Shown: in pieces, positions 18,571-28,676 of the stretch | Layout of the letters: the number at the start of each line of letters is the position of its first letter | How positions within the stretch are numbered: position 1 is the stretch's first letter | Origin: PVC group bacterium | GTDB lineage: Bacteria > Verrucomicrobiota > Kiritimatiellia > CAIKKV01 | Assembly (NCBI GenBank): GCA_945898015.1 | Contig: CAMDGM010000024.1 | Location: 1-49,109, forward strand | Direction of reading: 5' to 3' | DNA length: 49,109 nt | Made by a program: the position numbers and the translations under genes | The notes under the pieces: model-generated | Databases searched by the model: none | Told to the model about the DNA's origin: nothing | The model's input: only the letters and a program-made list of their open reading frames with translations

Positions 18571-20652
18571 ATGAAAAAAGAGGTTGTGATGGACAACGTG
18601 TCACGCAGGATGGTTGCCGCGGCGGCTGCGTTTTTGACGACCCTCGCCGGCGTGCAGGGGGTGGAGCGCACCGCCGTTCTCGGTGGTGATTGGGCATCGC
18701 CGAAAACCTGGGACGGCGGCATTCCCGGGGACGGCGACACGATTGTCGTCCGTGACGGGGTCACGGTTACCGTTTCCGATGCGAGGATACTGGGGGCTTC
18801 CGGCACCAATGGGACTCTGGCGGCCAACCTGCAGAAGTCGGGGGCGCTGGTGATCGCTTCCGGCGGTCTCCTTCGCGTCCGGGGCGACGTTGTCTATACC
18901 GCGGGATTGGATGCCACCACCACTGCGGTTGTGGTGCGGGGCGGCGGCACGTGGCGGTGGGATGCCTCGAAGGCGGCGGCGCCAACGGGGACCTGTTACA
19001 AGTTCTATGCGTCCGGGGATCTGGCGTCCCGCGGGTTTGTGCTGGCCGGCACGGCCGGCGCCCACGCGGTCCTCGATTCCGATCCGCTGGGGGGGGGCGG
19101 CTATTTCATGCGGGGCGACAAGCAGAATGGCGGCCAGTTCCAGTCGGCGTATGGGGAGATCACGCGCCTGGGCGACGCCCGGACGCCCGGCTGGGACCTG
19201 GGGTGGTTCCGCCGGCCCGGCGGCGTGATCTGGGATGTGCAGGATAGCGTCTTCACGCGATGCGGCACGATCCGGATCGCGATGGCGAGATACCCGGGCG
19301 GCGTGTTCCGCCATAACCGGAATGTCCATGAGCGGACGGCGGGGAAGTTCGTTTTTTCGGCATTGCTTGGCGGTTCGGCGAGCAATGGCATGCGCGAGGT
19401 GATGGGAAACGTCTTTGATGTCGCCGCGGTGGAGAGCACCATGGCCGAGGGCTACACGATCACCGGCAACTACTTTGGCGGCGGGCTGGATGTGCTGTGG
19501 CAGTCCGCGCCCTGGGCCCGGTGCGAGGGCAACTTTTTCCGCATCTTCAACCGCTGGCGCCACGTCACCGGCCGGCTGGCCGACTCGTTCGTGTGCCTGG
19601 ATGGAGACCTCGACAATCCGCATGTCATTCACGGCACCAGCCGGTATCCCGTGGAGCTGGAGGGGCTCGTGCTGTCGCACGCCGGCGTGAGCAATTACGA
19701 TTCGGGCGAGTGGCTGTTTTCGCAGCCCGGCTGCCGGCGCTGCATCTTCCTGCCCAATCTCTACGGCTATTCCAGCGGCGAGATGACGGCGATCCTGGGG
19801 CCGGCCAACACCACCCAGCTGACCTTCGAGCACAACACCTGGTTCGGTGGCTTCACGGATCACCGGAGCTTTGCGGCAATCCAGTATTCCGAGCATGGCA
19901 ATACCAGCACCGGCGTGGTCAAGTCGTTTCGGTCGAACATCCTGTGGAATCCGCAGCTGCCGGGCCGGGAAGCCAAGTTCTTCAAAATGAACGATATCCA
20001 CAGCATGGGTGGCGATCAGCGGGGGGCGCCGCCCACCCGGGACGTCGGGGCGCCCGGGGATATCGATTATAATACGGGCTGGAAGTATACGCCGGACAGC
20101 GCCGTCGACTTTCCCAACAAAGGCCATTTCGCGAATTGGGGGAAAGGGTATATCGGCAATTGGTCCCGGATGCCGGGCGAGCATGATGTCGACGCGGACC
20201 CCCGGTTCTTGGATTACCAGCGCGACCTGCCGCTCTATGCCACCAAGGCGCTGGGCGTCACGCCGACGCGCGGGGAATGGTCGGCCACGCCGGACCGGCC
20301 GTATGCCGTGGGGGACACGGTGCTTCACGCGACGGTGATCGAATGGGGGCTGCCCATCCTGTACCGGTATATTGGCGCCGGTGACAATCCCGAACCGGGC
20401 CTGGGCACGCGCCCGACGGGGGATGTCGGCAAATGGCGCACCAGCTGGGAATGGGCCAGCCTGCATGTCCTTCGCGAAGGCGTGCGGACGCAGCAGCGGC
20501 TGGGCGGGGACGATATCATCTTGCATCTGATCAAGTGGGTCCGGGCGGGGTATGCGCCGACGAATCCCGCGCTCAAGGGGGCGGCTCACGATGGGACGGA
20601 TATCGGCGCCGTGCCGGTTGCGGCGGCGGAGACAAAACGTGTGCCGGACTGA
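18571..20652 (+). CDS. Secreted G8-like / beta-helix protein
   Basis: 693 aa from ATG 18571; ATG 18589 has a better Shine-Dalgarno sequence (AAAGAGG, five-base spacing) and gives a cleaner signal peptide (MDNVSRRMVAAAAAFLTTLA), so either may be used. After the signal, GGDWASPKTWDGGIPGDGDT followed by IVVRDGVTVTV and GALVIASGGLLRVRGDVVY resembles the start of G8 domains. A long region of regularly spaced glycine- and asparagine-rich strands (ITGNYFGGGLDVLW, TTQLTFEHNTWFGG) suggests a right-handed beta-helix of the kind that binds or cleaves polysaccharides. No catalytic residues could be assigned. Confidence 0.65.
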   Translation: MKKEVVMDNVSRRMVAAAAAFLTTLAGVQGVERTAVLGGDWASPKTWDGGIPGDGDTIVVRDGVTVTVSDARILGASGTNGTLAANLQKSGALVIASGGLLRVRGDVVYTAGLDATTTAVVVRGGGTWRWDASKAAAPTGTCYKFYASGDLASRGFVLAGTAGAHAVLDSDPLGGGGYFMRGDKQNGGQFQSAYGEITRLGDARTPGWDLGWFRRPGGVIWDVQDSVFTRCGTIRIAMARYPGGVFRHNRNVHERTAGKFVFSALLGGSASNGMREVMGNVFDVAAVESTMAEGYTITGNYFGGGLDVLWQSAPWARCEGNFFRIFNRWRHVTGRLADSFVCLDGDLDNPHVIHGTSRYPVELEGLVLSHAGVSNYDSGEWLFSQPGCRRCIFLPNLYGYSSGEMTAILGPANTTQLTFEHNTWFGGFTDHRSFAAIQYSEHGNTSTGVVKSFRSNILWNPQLPGREAKFFKMNDIHSMGGDQRGAPPTRDVGAPGDIDYNTGWKYTPDSAVDFPNKGHFANWGKGYIGNWSRMPGEHDVDADPRFLDYQRDLPLYATKALGVTPTRGEWSATPDRPYAVGDTVLHATVIEWGLPILYRYIGAGDNPEPGLGTRPTGDVGKWRTSWEWASLHVLREGVRTQQRLGGDDIILHLIKWVRAGYAPTNPALKGAAHDGTDIGAVPVAAAETKRVPD

Positions 20653-20696
20653 GGGGTTTAACGCCCAGGTTCATTAATTGCGAGAGGCTGGCTTTC

Positions 20697-21266
20697 ATGA
20701 ATTCCGAAGCAACACCGATTCCCGATGAGCGCATTATCGATACCCGGTCTGTTTTTTCAGGCCGCCTGCTGAAGGTGGACGTGCTGACGGTGGATATGGG
20801 CGACGGGACCACGGCCCGGCGCGAGGTGGTCCGGCATCCGGGGGCGACCGCCATCCTGGCCGAGTTACCCGACGGCCGCTTTGTGCTGGTGGAGCAATAC
20901 CGGTGCGCCGTGGGGCGGCGGATGATGGAAGTGGTGGCGGGCTGCCTGGAGCCGGGCGAGGAGCCCGCCGCCTGCGCCCGGCGCGAGGTGGAGGAGGAGA
21001 CCGGGTACCGCGCGAGCGAGCTGATTGCGCTGGGCCGGATCTTCGCGTCGCCCGGCTATGCGTGCGAGTGCCTGCACCTCTTTTATGCCCGGCTGGCGGC
21101 GGAGCCGGGCCGGCAGGCGTTGGATGAGGATGAACGTGTCCGCCCGCTTTTCCTGACGGCGCCGCAGGTGGAGGCCTTGATTGCGGAGGGCGCGATTCAG
21201 GACGCCAAGACGCTGAGCTGCTGGCTGCTCGATCGGATGCGGCGCACGCGGGATGGCCTTTCCTGA
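20697..21266 (+). CDS. ADP-ribose pyrophosphatase-type Nudix hydrolase
   Basis: 189 aa from ATG 20697; the frame is open further upstream but overlaps the preceding gene there. A full Nudix box is present (GCLEPGEEPAACARREVEEE, then TGY), matching GX5EX7REUXEEXGU. The N-terminal strand pair and the FVLVEQYRCAVGRRMMEVVAG segment are typical of NudF/ADP-ribose diphosphatases, which cleave ADP-ribose to AMP and ribose 5-phosphate. GAGAGG nine bases upstream is the likely ribosome site. It follows the secreted G8-like gene by 44 bp; the functions appear unrelated. Confidence 0.88.
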   Translation: MNSEATPIPDERIIDTRSVFSGRLLKVDVLTVDMGDGTTARREVVRHPGATAILAELPDGRFVLVEQYRCAVGRRMMEVVAGCLEPGEEPAACARREVEEETGYRASELIALGRIFASPGYACECLHLFYARLAAEPGRQALDEDERVRPLFLTAPQVEALIAEGAIQDAKTLSCWLLDRMRRTRDGLS

Positions 21267-21332
21267 TCGACCGCCAGCGACACGGTTATACCAGCGTCTT
21301 CTTCACGGCCGCCGCAGGCCGTGGTTCGGGGC

Positions 21333-21725
21333 TCAAGGTTTCATTTCGCTTGGATTCGGGCTTCGGATATTCAGGAATGAGGCGTTCTCCTTGGAGTCAT
21401 TCCGCACGCTCATGAGCGTCTTGAACATGACCGGAAGGAGGTCTCCCTTGCTGGCGAGGGTATCCTTGCCGTCCAAAGTTACGATCACGGCGCCCTCAAG
21501 AATCAGCAGATGGACATTCGAGTTGGCGTTGTGTTGCGGAACTTGCTGGCCGGGCTTCAGCGCGACTTGCATGACGAAAAGGTGTTTTTCGTCGATGAGT
21601 TTCCGCTTCCCCGGTTGGTCGTCCGCGTACGGAATGTCGGCGAGCACATTCTTTACCGGTTCTCCTCCCAGAACGCTTAGTTCGAGCATCACCCCTGCGC
21701 ATGTTGCTGCCAAGAACGTCTTCAT
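21333..21725 (-). CDS. Secreted small cupin-domain protein
   Basis: 130 aa. N-terminal signal peptide (MKTFLAATCAGVMLELSVLG), then a single cupin barrel: KPGQQVPQHNANSNVHLLIL, then EGAVIVTLDGKDTLASKGDL. The first cupin motif keeps two histidines that could bind metal; the second is degenerate. AAGGA about seven bases before the ATG fits the start. Function unknown; it may sense or bind a small molecule in the periplasm. It converges with the Nudix gene and lies downstream of an esterase on the same strand. Confidence 0.7.
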   Translation of the reverse strand: MKTFLAATCAGVMLELSVLGGEPVKNVLADIPYADDQPGKRKLIDEKHLFVMQVALKPGQQVPQHNANSNVHLLILEGAVIVTLDGKDTLASKGDLLPVMFKTLMSVRNDSKENASFLNIRSPNPSEMKP

Positions 21726-21794
21726 GTGGGTCCTTTCCTTTCTTTTCTAACGTGGCGCCGGTGACCGGACCGCTTTAGGCCCTCTTCTGCCGCT

Positions 21795-22814
21795 TTAGCC
21801 TGCATCCGGCTTGTTGGGAACCGGGTCCTCGATCATTTTCAATTTCTCTTCAAGCCAGGCATAGGCATAGCTTCGTACGCGCTGGCTTGTGTCGTGCCCG
21901 TCACCATGACAGAGAATTTGCAGGTTCTCAGGAGCCCCGCAAAGCTGAAAGACAAACCGGGCCTTTTCGAAACATCTGAAAACGGGTTCAATCATGGGAT
22001 TGCAGGTGTCGTTCCAGGGTTCGAGCAAGAGGACCGCTCGCGGGGCAATAAGCGACAGCAACTCCTGATACTCGAATGGGGGAACACCGCCACGGCTTAT
22101 TTCTGCGTCGAGTCGAGGGCTCAGGCTGCTCTTTCCCGGAGGGTTGCGGAAAACGTTGGTCAGATTCGGGCTGATGCCCGCTGAGGGCACCGACGCCTTG
22201 ATGCGTTGATCAAAGGCCGCCAGATAAACCGAGGCCCGCCCGCCAAGCGAGTGGCCCATACAGCCAAGACGTGTGGCGTCCACCGAGGGATGGGCAGAAA
22301 GTAGTCCAAGGGCGCACTGGTGGATATAAAGCCGGATGCCGTCCAGCGACCAATCTGGATACTGCCTGTAAAAGGAATCGATAATCTCAGCTTGCGAACG
22401 TCCGGAATTGCCATCGCCGAAGGCGAACTGATCAACGGCAAGGGTAATCAAACCGCGTTGAGAAAGCTCAATAGCATACTGACGGTTGGGTTTCAATTCC
22501 GGCGAAAGGACGTTACGATGCGCGAGTTGCTGGTCCGTGCCGTGAATGCACAGGACGGCCGGGCGCTTAACGCCACGTTCAAGTGTCGGAGGTAGCACCA
22601 GTGTGCCATGCGTCGTGATATCGGCAATGGCTTGAAAACGAATGTGTTGGAGACGCAAGCCATGACATTGCTCTTCTCCGAGGACTTCCATCCGCGGGAC
22701 GAAATTAATTTTTGGGAAAGTGCCCATAGACCCGCGTATTCGGGTATAAATGCTCTCCCGAATGGCGTCCCATTCGGCCCGTGTTGATTCGGGCCTGATG
22801 ATGTCTCTAAACAT
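21795..22814 (-). CDS. Alpha/beta hydrolase of the acetyl xylan esterase / dienelactone hydrolase type
   Basis: 339 aa, no signal peptide. A beta-strand and oxyanion region (RPAVLCIHGTDQQ) precedes the nucleophile elbow GHSLGGRASVYLAA (serine about residue 200), the acid in LLEPWNDTCNP and the histidine in CHGDGHDTSQR: a complete triad. The family deacetylates sugars or hydrolyses related esters. A weak promoter (TTGCAC 22874-22869, AATGAT 22851-22846, 17 bp spacing) lies upstream, in an otherwise empty stretch (22815-23091). Its base composition is A/T-richer than that of the helicase and Nudix genes beside it, which may mean later acquisition. Confidence 0.8.
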   Translation of the reverse strand: MFRDIIRPESTRAEWDAIRESIYTRIRGSMGTFPKINFVPRMEVLGEEQCHGLRLQHIRFQAIADITTHGTLVLPPTLERGVKRPAVLCIHGTDQQLAHRNVLSPELKPNRQYAIELSQRGLITLAVDQFAFGDGNSGRSQAEIIDSFYRQYPDWSLDGIRLYIHQCALGLLSAHPSVDATRLGCMGHSLGGRASVYLAAFDQRIKASVPSAGISPNLTNVFRNPPGKSSLSPRLDAEISRGGVPPFEYQELLSLIAPRAVLLLEPWNDTCNPMIEPVFRCFEKARFVFQLCGAPENLQILCHGDGHDTSQRVRSYAYAWLEEKLKMIEDPVPNKPDAG

Positions 22815-23091
22815 GTTTCTTTGGTTCCTCAGTGTTCAGCGCCCCATCATTCCTGTTCTTCATCAGAAGTGCAACCGTTATGTTTCGGCAGGTTTGCCGG
22901 CGCCACAACTCCTTACTCGAAACCAACTGGGGCATGGTAGCTAACAGGGGCGGGAGAAGGCGAGAGGAACTAGCGGGGGTGAAAGACAAAACGCTTGCCG
23001 GAAAGGGACGGACACGATACATAGGATCATCCGTTGCGAAAGGCTTCGGATCCCATATGAACCTGAAACGACACCCATTTCCGATGAACGG

Positions 23092-25047
<1,956 letters not shown>

Positions 25048-25402
25048 AAGCTGGTCTTTTTTTGAGCCCGTGTTGGAGGGCGAACGTCCCCGTGAGCCGC
25101 AGCGTGGTTGTCTGGCGGTTGGTGTTGTCGGCTGTGCTGGCTTGCTCTCCGTAGCCGTGCGTAGCAGAGGGTTGCGGCGTTTCGGGCGGAATCGGACGCG
25201 CGCTTTTGGGCGTAGCCGGCTTCCGACTGGGGGTTCACGGCCACGAGGCCAGTTCACCCCGTCGTCAGCCGCCTCCGCCTCAAAATCGCATCGTCCTATT
25301 CCGCCTGATCGAAACGCCGCAACCGGTTCCACTCGCGCGCTCGCGGCTCTGCCGAGCACGCTTGGGCAGCGCGCGATTTTGGCTTGCCCTGAGCTTGCCG
25401 AA

Positions 25403-25477
25403 GGGTTCCCGTTAGAAGCCCCAGTTATATTGGTTTTAAGGGAGGAAGCTCGGGTTCATGGGCTTCTTTCGGAACCC
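25403..25477. repeat. Long imperfect inverted repeat
   Basis: GGGTTCC (25403-25409) pairs with GGAACCC (25471-25477) and, after a small internal loop, AGAAGCCC (25414-25421) pairs with GGGCTTCT (25460-25467), enclosing 38 A/T-rich bases. It could be a miniature element end pair or a structured RNA. No T-run follows, so a terminator is unlikely. Confidence 0.6.
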
Positions 25478-25677
25478 GCCACAGCGGGCACGCCCACACG
25501 GGCAACCAACAGGCCTGTCGCGATTCAACGTTGACGACGCCCCACACGGAAGCATCACATTCTCCCGGTCACAGGTATATTCATCTGTATATCTCAAGCC
25601 AGCAGAAATAAGGCCTTTTCTTGCTGCCATCAGAATTTTGTCTTACACCCGGTGGTCGATCTGCCAGTGGTTTTCGT

Positions 25678-25707
25678 TTGACACGGAAGACCGCTGCAAG
25701 GTATCGT
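25678..25707 (+). promoter_or_regulatory. Candidate promoter of the FGE-like/PQQ-propeller pair
   Basis: TTGACA at 25678-25683 and TATCGT at 25702-25707, 18 bp apart. Predicted start near 25714, leader about 85 nt. Confidence 0.45.
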
Positions 25708-25798
25708 AATGGTTGCGTAATCATATAGGATTCGCGGAGCCTGGCGCCCGTGCTGGCAGCGTCCGGTTTTTTTCGACTGGCAAACAAGGACGGACCCC

Positions 25799-26632
25799 AT
25801 GAAGATCGGAGCCATGATCGCGGCAAGTTTGCTCACGGTGACAGCGCTGTCGGCGGAAAATCCGGCGGCACGCACCTATCCCCTGTGGGACGGCCGGGAA
25901 ACACAAGCGGAATACGCCAAACGCGTCGGCATCGGCGAAGCCGCCATCAGCGTGGATCTGGGCAACGGCGTAACCATGCCTTTCGTGCTTATCCCGGCCG
26001 GCCGGTTCATTATGGGAGCTTCCGTAAAGAGCAAGGCAAGCGAATTGCCGGTCCACGAGGTGACCCTCACACGGCCGTTCTACCTGAGTGCCTGCACCGT
26101 GACCCGTGAGCAGGTGGCGCAACTGGGCGGCACGGGGCCCGGCGCCGTCAAGGAGCCGAAACTCCCGGCGTCCGAGACCTGGCCGTCCGCCGTCGACGGG
26201 TGCAGAAAGATTGGGGAGAAGGCCGGCCGAACCGGACGCTTGCCGACCGAGGCCGAGTGGGAATACGCGTGCCGCGCCGGCTCGACGAACAGCTCTTTCT
26301 TCGGCGAGGACGACAAGAGCTTTTCCCGGGCCGCCGAGGTTGCCTGGTTCGGGAGCAATGCGGTCGGACAGGTGCATGCCGTCGGCCTCAAGCCGCCAAA
26401 CCCCTGGGGGCTTTACGACTTGTACGGGAACGTCCTGCAGTGGGTTTCGGACTGGTACGCCCCGTATACGGCGGAGGCAGCGGTCGATCCGCAGGGGCCG
26501 GCCGAGGGCAAAAGTCGCGTGCTGCGCGGGAGTCCGATCGACCGGAGCCCGGCCCGGTCCAGCAGTCGCACCCAGCACCCGCCGTCTGCCACGGCCAAGT
26601 TCGGCTTTCGCGCGGTCCTTGATGTCAAGTAA
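25799..26632 (+). CDS. Secreted FGE-like (SUMF1-fold) protein, probably non-catalytic
   Basis: 277 aa with signal peptide MKIGAMIAASLLTVTALSAE. The FGE-sulfatase fold is complete in outline: FVLIPAGRFIMGAS, HEVTLTRPFYLSACTVTREQ, LPTEAEWEYACRAG, NPWGLYDLYGNVLQWVSDWY, VLRGSPIDRSP, KFGFRAVLD. The usual RGGSW is altered to RGSPID and the catalytic cysteine pair of true FGE is absent, so it probably does not make formylglycine. AAGGA lies about eight bases before the ATG. It is followed after 24 bp by a PQQ-type propeller gene, so the two probably act together outside the cytoplasm. Confidence 0.85.
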   Translation: MKIGAMIAASLLTVTALSAENPAARTYPLWDGRETQAEYAKRVGIGEAAISVDLGNGVTMPFVLIPAGRFIMGASVKSKASELPVHEVTLTRPFYLSACTVTREQVAQLGGTGPGAVKEPKLPASETWPSAVDGCRKIGEKAGRTGRLPTEAEWEYACRAGSTNSSFFGEDDKSFSRAAEVAWFGSNAVGQVHAVGLKPPNPWGLYDLYGNVLQWVSDWYAPYTAEAAVDPQGPAEGKSRVLRGSPIDRSPARSSSRTQHPPSATAKFGFRAVLDVK

Positions 26633-26656
26633 CGGAGCCCCCTGAAGGAGACCCCC

Positions 26657-27886
26657 ATGATCACCACTTACGTTGCCGCTCTGGCCCGGGTTGCTTGGAT
26701 GGGATTGGCGATTGGCGAGGCTGCGGCGGGCGACTGGCCGCAATGGCGCGGGCCGGATCGGACGGGCGTGGCCCCGGGCGATGTGACACTCGCGGAAGCC
26801 TGGGGCCCGACGGGTCCGGCGAAGCTCTGGATGAGCGAGCCCGTGCCGAAGGACAGCCTGGGCAGCCCGGTGGTGGCCGGCGACCGGGTGTATCTCTATG
26901 GCACGTCCAAGCCGCCCGCCAAGGAAGGCGCTGCGGATCTGTTCTTCTGCTTCGATGCCGCGGACGGAAAAACCGTCTGGAAGCAGGCCTTCCCCATCGG
27001 CACGAACAGCGCGGCGTCGTCCGGCACGCCCTGCATCGCCAACGGTCGACTGTACGGCCTCGGCGCCGCAGGCACGGTGTATTGCCTGGATGCACGGGAC
27101 GGCAAACGGCTCTGGGCAGTCCAGGGCAAGGGCGTTCCGAGCGCGAAGTGGAGCGAGACGATGTGCTCTTCGGTCCTCGTTCTGGCGGACCAAGTCATCG
27201 CCATGGCCGGGCCGCTGACGGCCTTCAAGCCGGATACCGGCGACATCCTTTGGACGCAGGAAAAGGTCGGGCCGTCGGTGAGTTCGCCCCTCCTGTGGAA
27301 GAACGGTGGACGGAACCTTTTGATCTGCAATACGGAAAAAAAATGTTTTTGTGTGGACGCCAAGGACGGAAGCGTCTTGTGGAGTGTGGCGGGCGGGATG
27401 TACTCGACCCCTGTCGTCGAGGGGGATCAAATGGTTCTGCTGGGGGGCAACGAGGCGGTTGGGCTGTCCGCCTATCGTCTTTCGGCCGAAAAGGCGGAGT
27501 TGCTCTGGAAAGTGCCGCTGAAGGATCGCGGCGCCAGTCCGCTGATCTACGGCGAACACGTGTATGCCGTGGGCGGCAACAAGGTCGTCTGCGTCGCGCG
27601 GGCCGACGGCAAGGTGGCGTGGGAGTGGAGCGAAGGCATCAAGGTCGAAATTTCTTCTCCGATTATTGCGGGTGGACGGCTGATTGCCCTGAGCGGTGGC
27701 CCCGGGCTCGCGATGTTCCGCGCCGCCCCGGAGAAGCCCGAGCGGATGGCGACCGCCAAAATGGAAGCCAGCCCTGTCGGTTGCTCGTCGCCAGCCTTTG
27801 CCGACGGTAAACTCTATCTCCGCCTGAGCAAAAAGGGCATAGCCTGCTATGATTTGCAGGCGGCCGCCTCTGCCGGCGTCAAATGA
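26657..27886 (+). CDS. Exported PQQ-type beta-propeller protein
   Basis: 409 aa. A short signal peptide ends near EAAAG, then WPQWRGPDRTGVAPGD, the typical start of PQQ-like (outer membrane protein assembly BamB-like) propellers. Repeated blade motifs follow: FFCFDAADGKTVWKQAF, VYCLDARDGKRLWAV, FCVDAKDGSVLWSV, VVCVARADGKVAWEW. AAGGAG six bases upstream fixes the start. In PVC bacteria such proteins are abundant and most bind no PQQ. It could bind a polymer or scaffold a partner, possibly the FGE-like protein encoded just upstream. Confidence 0.82.
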   Translation: MITTYVAALARVAWMGLAIGEAAAGDWPQWRGPDRTGVAPGDVTLAEAWGPTGPAKLWMSEPVPKDSLGSPVVAGDRVYLYGTSKPPAKEGAADLFFCFDAADGKTVWKQAFPIGTNSAASSGTPCIANGRLYGLGAAGTVYCLDARDGKRLWAVQGKGVPSAKWSETMCSSVLVLADQVIAMAGPLTAFKPDTGDILWTQEKVGPSVSSPLLWKNGGRNLLICNTEKKCFCVDAKDGSVLWSVAGGMYSTPVVEGDQMVLLGGNEAVGLSAYRLSAEKAELLWKVPLKDRGASPLIYGEHVYAVGGNKVVCVARADGKVAWEWSEGIKVEISSPIIAGGRLIALSGGPGLAMFRAAPEKPERMATAKMEASPVGCSSPAFADGKLYLRLSKKGIACYDLQAAASAGVK

Positions 27887-27917
27887 AGTCGACCCTTGAT
27901 CTTAACGATATTTTCCG

Positions 27918-27946
27918 TTGACTAACTCAAACGGTTAATTTAAATT
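27918..27946 (+). promoter_or_regulatory. Promoter and candidate operator of the efflux operon
   Basis: TTGACT (27918-27923) and TAAATT (27941-27946) are 17 bp apart. The -35 lies inside an imperfect palindrome, TTGACTAACTCAA (27918-27930; form TTGAnTnAnTCAA), and the -10 overlaps the perfect palindrome AATTTAAATT (27937-27946). The TetR-family gene just downstream probably represses from one of these. Confidence 0.55.
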
Positions 27947-27983
27947 GATATTTGAATTAAGAGGCCAGCGTCAGGGAGACGAC

Positions 27984-28676
27984 ATGACGACGACACGCGC
28001 GGATGGAGTGGAGACCCGGAAACGGCTGCTCGACGCCGCGGGGGTGCTCTTCGCGGAGAAGGGCTTCCGCGACACGACCACGGCCGCCATCTGCCGGGCG
28101 GCGGGCGCCAATATCGCCGCCGTGAACTATCACTTCGGCGGCAAGGAAGACTTGTATGCCGCCGCGTGGCGGCACGAGTTCGAGCGCAGCATCGCCGCCT
28201 ATCCTCCGGATGGTGGCGTGGCTCCGGACGCGCCGGCGGAGGAGCGGCTGCGCGGCCACATCCAGGCGCAGGTCAAGCGGTTCATGGATTCGGAGAGCCG
28301 GGACCTGGACATTGCCCACCGGGAGATGAGCCACCCGACCGGGTTGCTGGCCGAAGTCATGCACCGGTCGATCACCCCGCTGCGGCGGACGCACCTGGCC
28401 CTTGTCTGCGAACTCCTCGGCCCGCGCGCGACCGAGCAGGAAGTGCAGCTTTGCGAGATGAGCACCCATGCCCAGTGTTTCGTGGCGCTGATGCACGAAC
28501 GCCATCGGCGGGGGGGCCCGCCCGGCGCGCGCCGCCACGCCCCGCCCATGCTGGCCATTGACGGGCCCGCCCTGGCGGCCCATATCACCCGCTTCAGTTT
28601 AGCGGGCATCCGGGAGGTGCGCCGGACCACCGGCTGGAGTGCCGGGGCCCGGATTTTGAAGGGAGACGCCCGATGA
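27984..28676 (+). CDS. TetR-family transcriptional regulator (CecR-like)
   Basis: The frame extends to 27945, but AGGGAG five bases before ATG 27984 fixes the start (230 aa). Residues about 8-60 form the TetR helix-turn-helix: TRKRLLDAAGVLFAEKGFRD, then TTTAAICRAAGANIAAVNYH, FGGKEDLYAAAW. The C-terminal ligand-binding half resembles the CecR/YbiH type (LRGHIQAQVKRFMDSE), which in E. coli controls an ABC efflux operon. Its stop overlaps the next start (ATGA), so regulator and efflux genes are one unit and probably autoregulated through 27918-27946. Confidence 0.88.
   Translation: MTTTRADGVETRKRLLDAAGVLFAEKGFRDTTTAAICRAAGANIAAVNYHFGGKEDLYAAAWRHEFERSIAAYPPDGGVAPDAPAEERLRGHIQAQVKRFMDSESRDLDIAHREMSHPTGLLAEVMHRSITPLRRTHLALVCELLGPRATEQEVQLCEMSTHAQCFVALMHERHRRGGPPGARRHAPPMLAIDGPALAAHITRFSLAGIREVRRTTGWSAGARILKGDAR

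Larger units (their letters stand above)
25048..25798. other. 750-bp intergenic region with repeats and a promoter
   Basis: No supported gene; short open frames here share no domain and end irregularly. It contains a palindromic segment (cttgccctgagcttgccgaa, around 25383-25402), a 75-bp imperfect inverted repeat (25403-25477), and a sigma70-like promoter for the next gene (25678-25707). The 25048-25380 part shows nothing I can name. Confidence 0.6.

Noticed and set aside
21304..21323. Hairpin CACGGCC-gccgca-GGCCGTG as a terminator between the Nudix and cupin genes
   Set aside because: The stem is perfect but no T-run follows on either strand.
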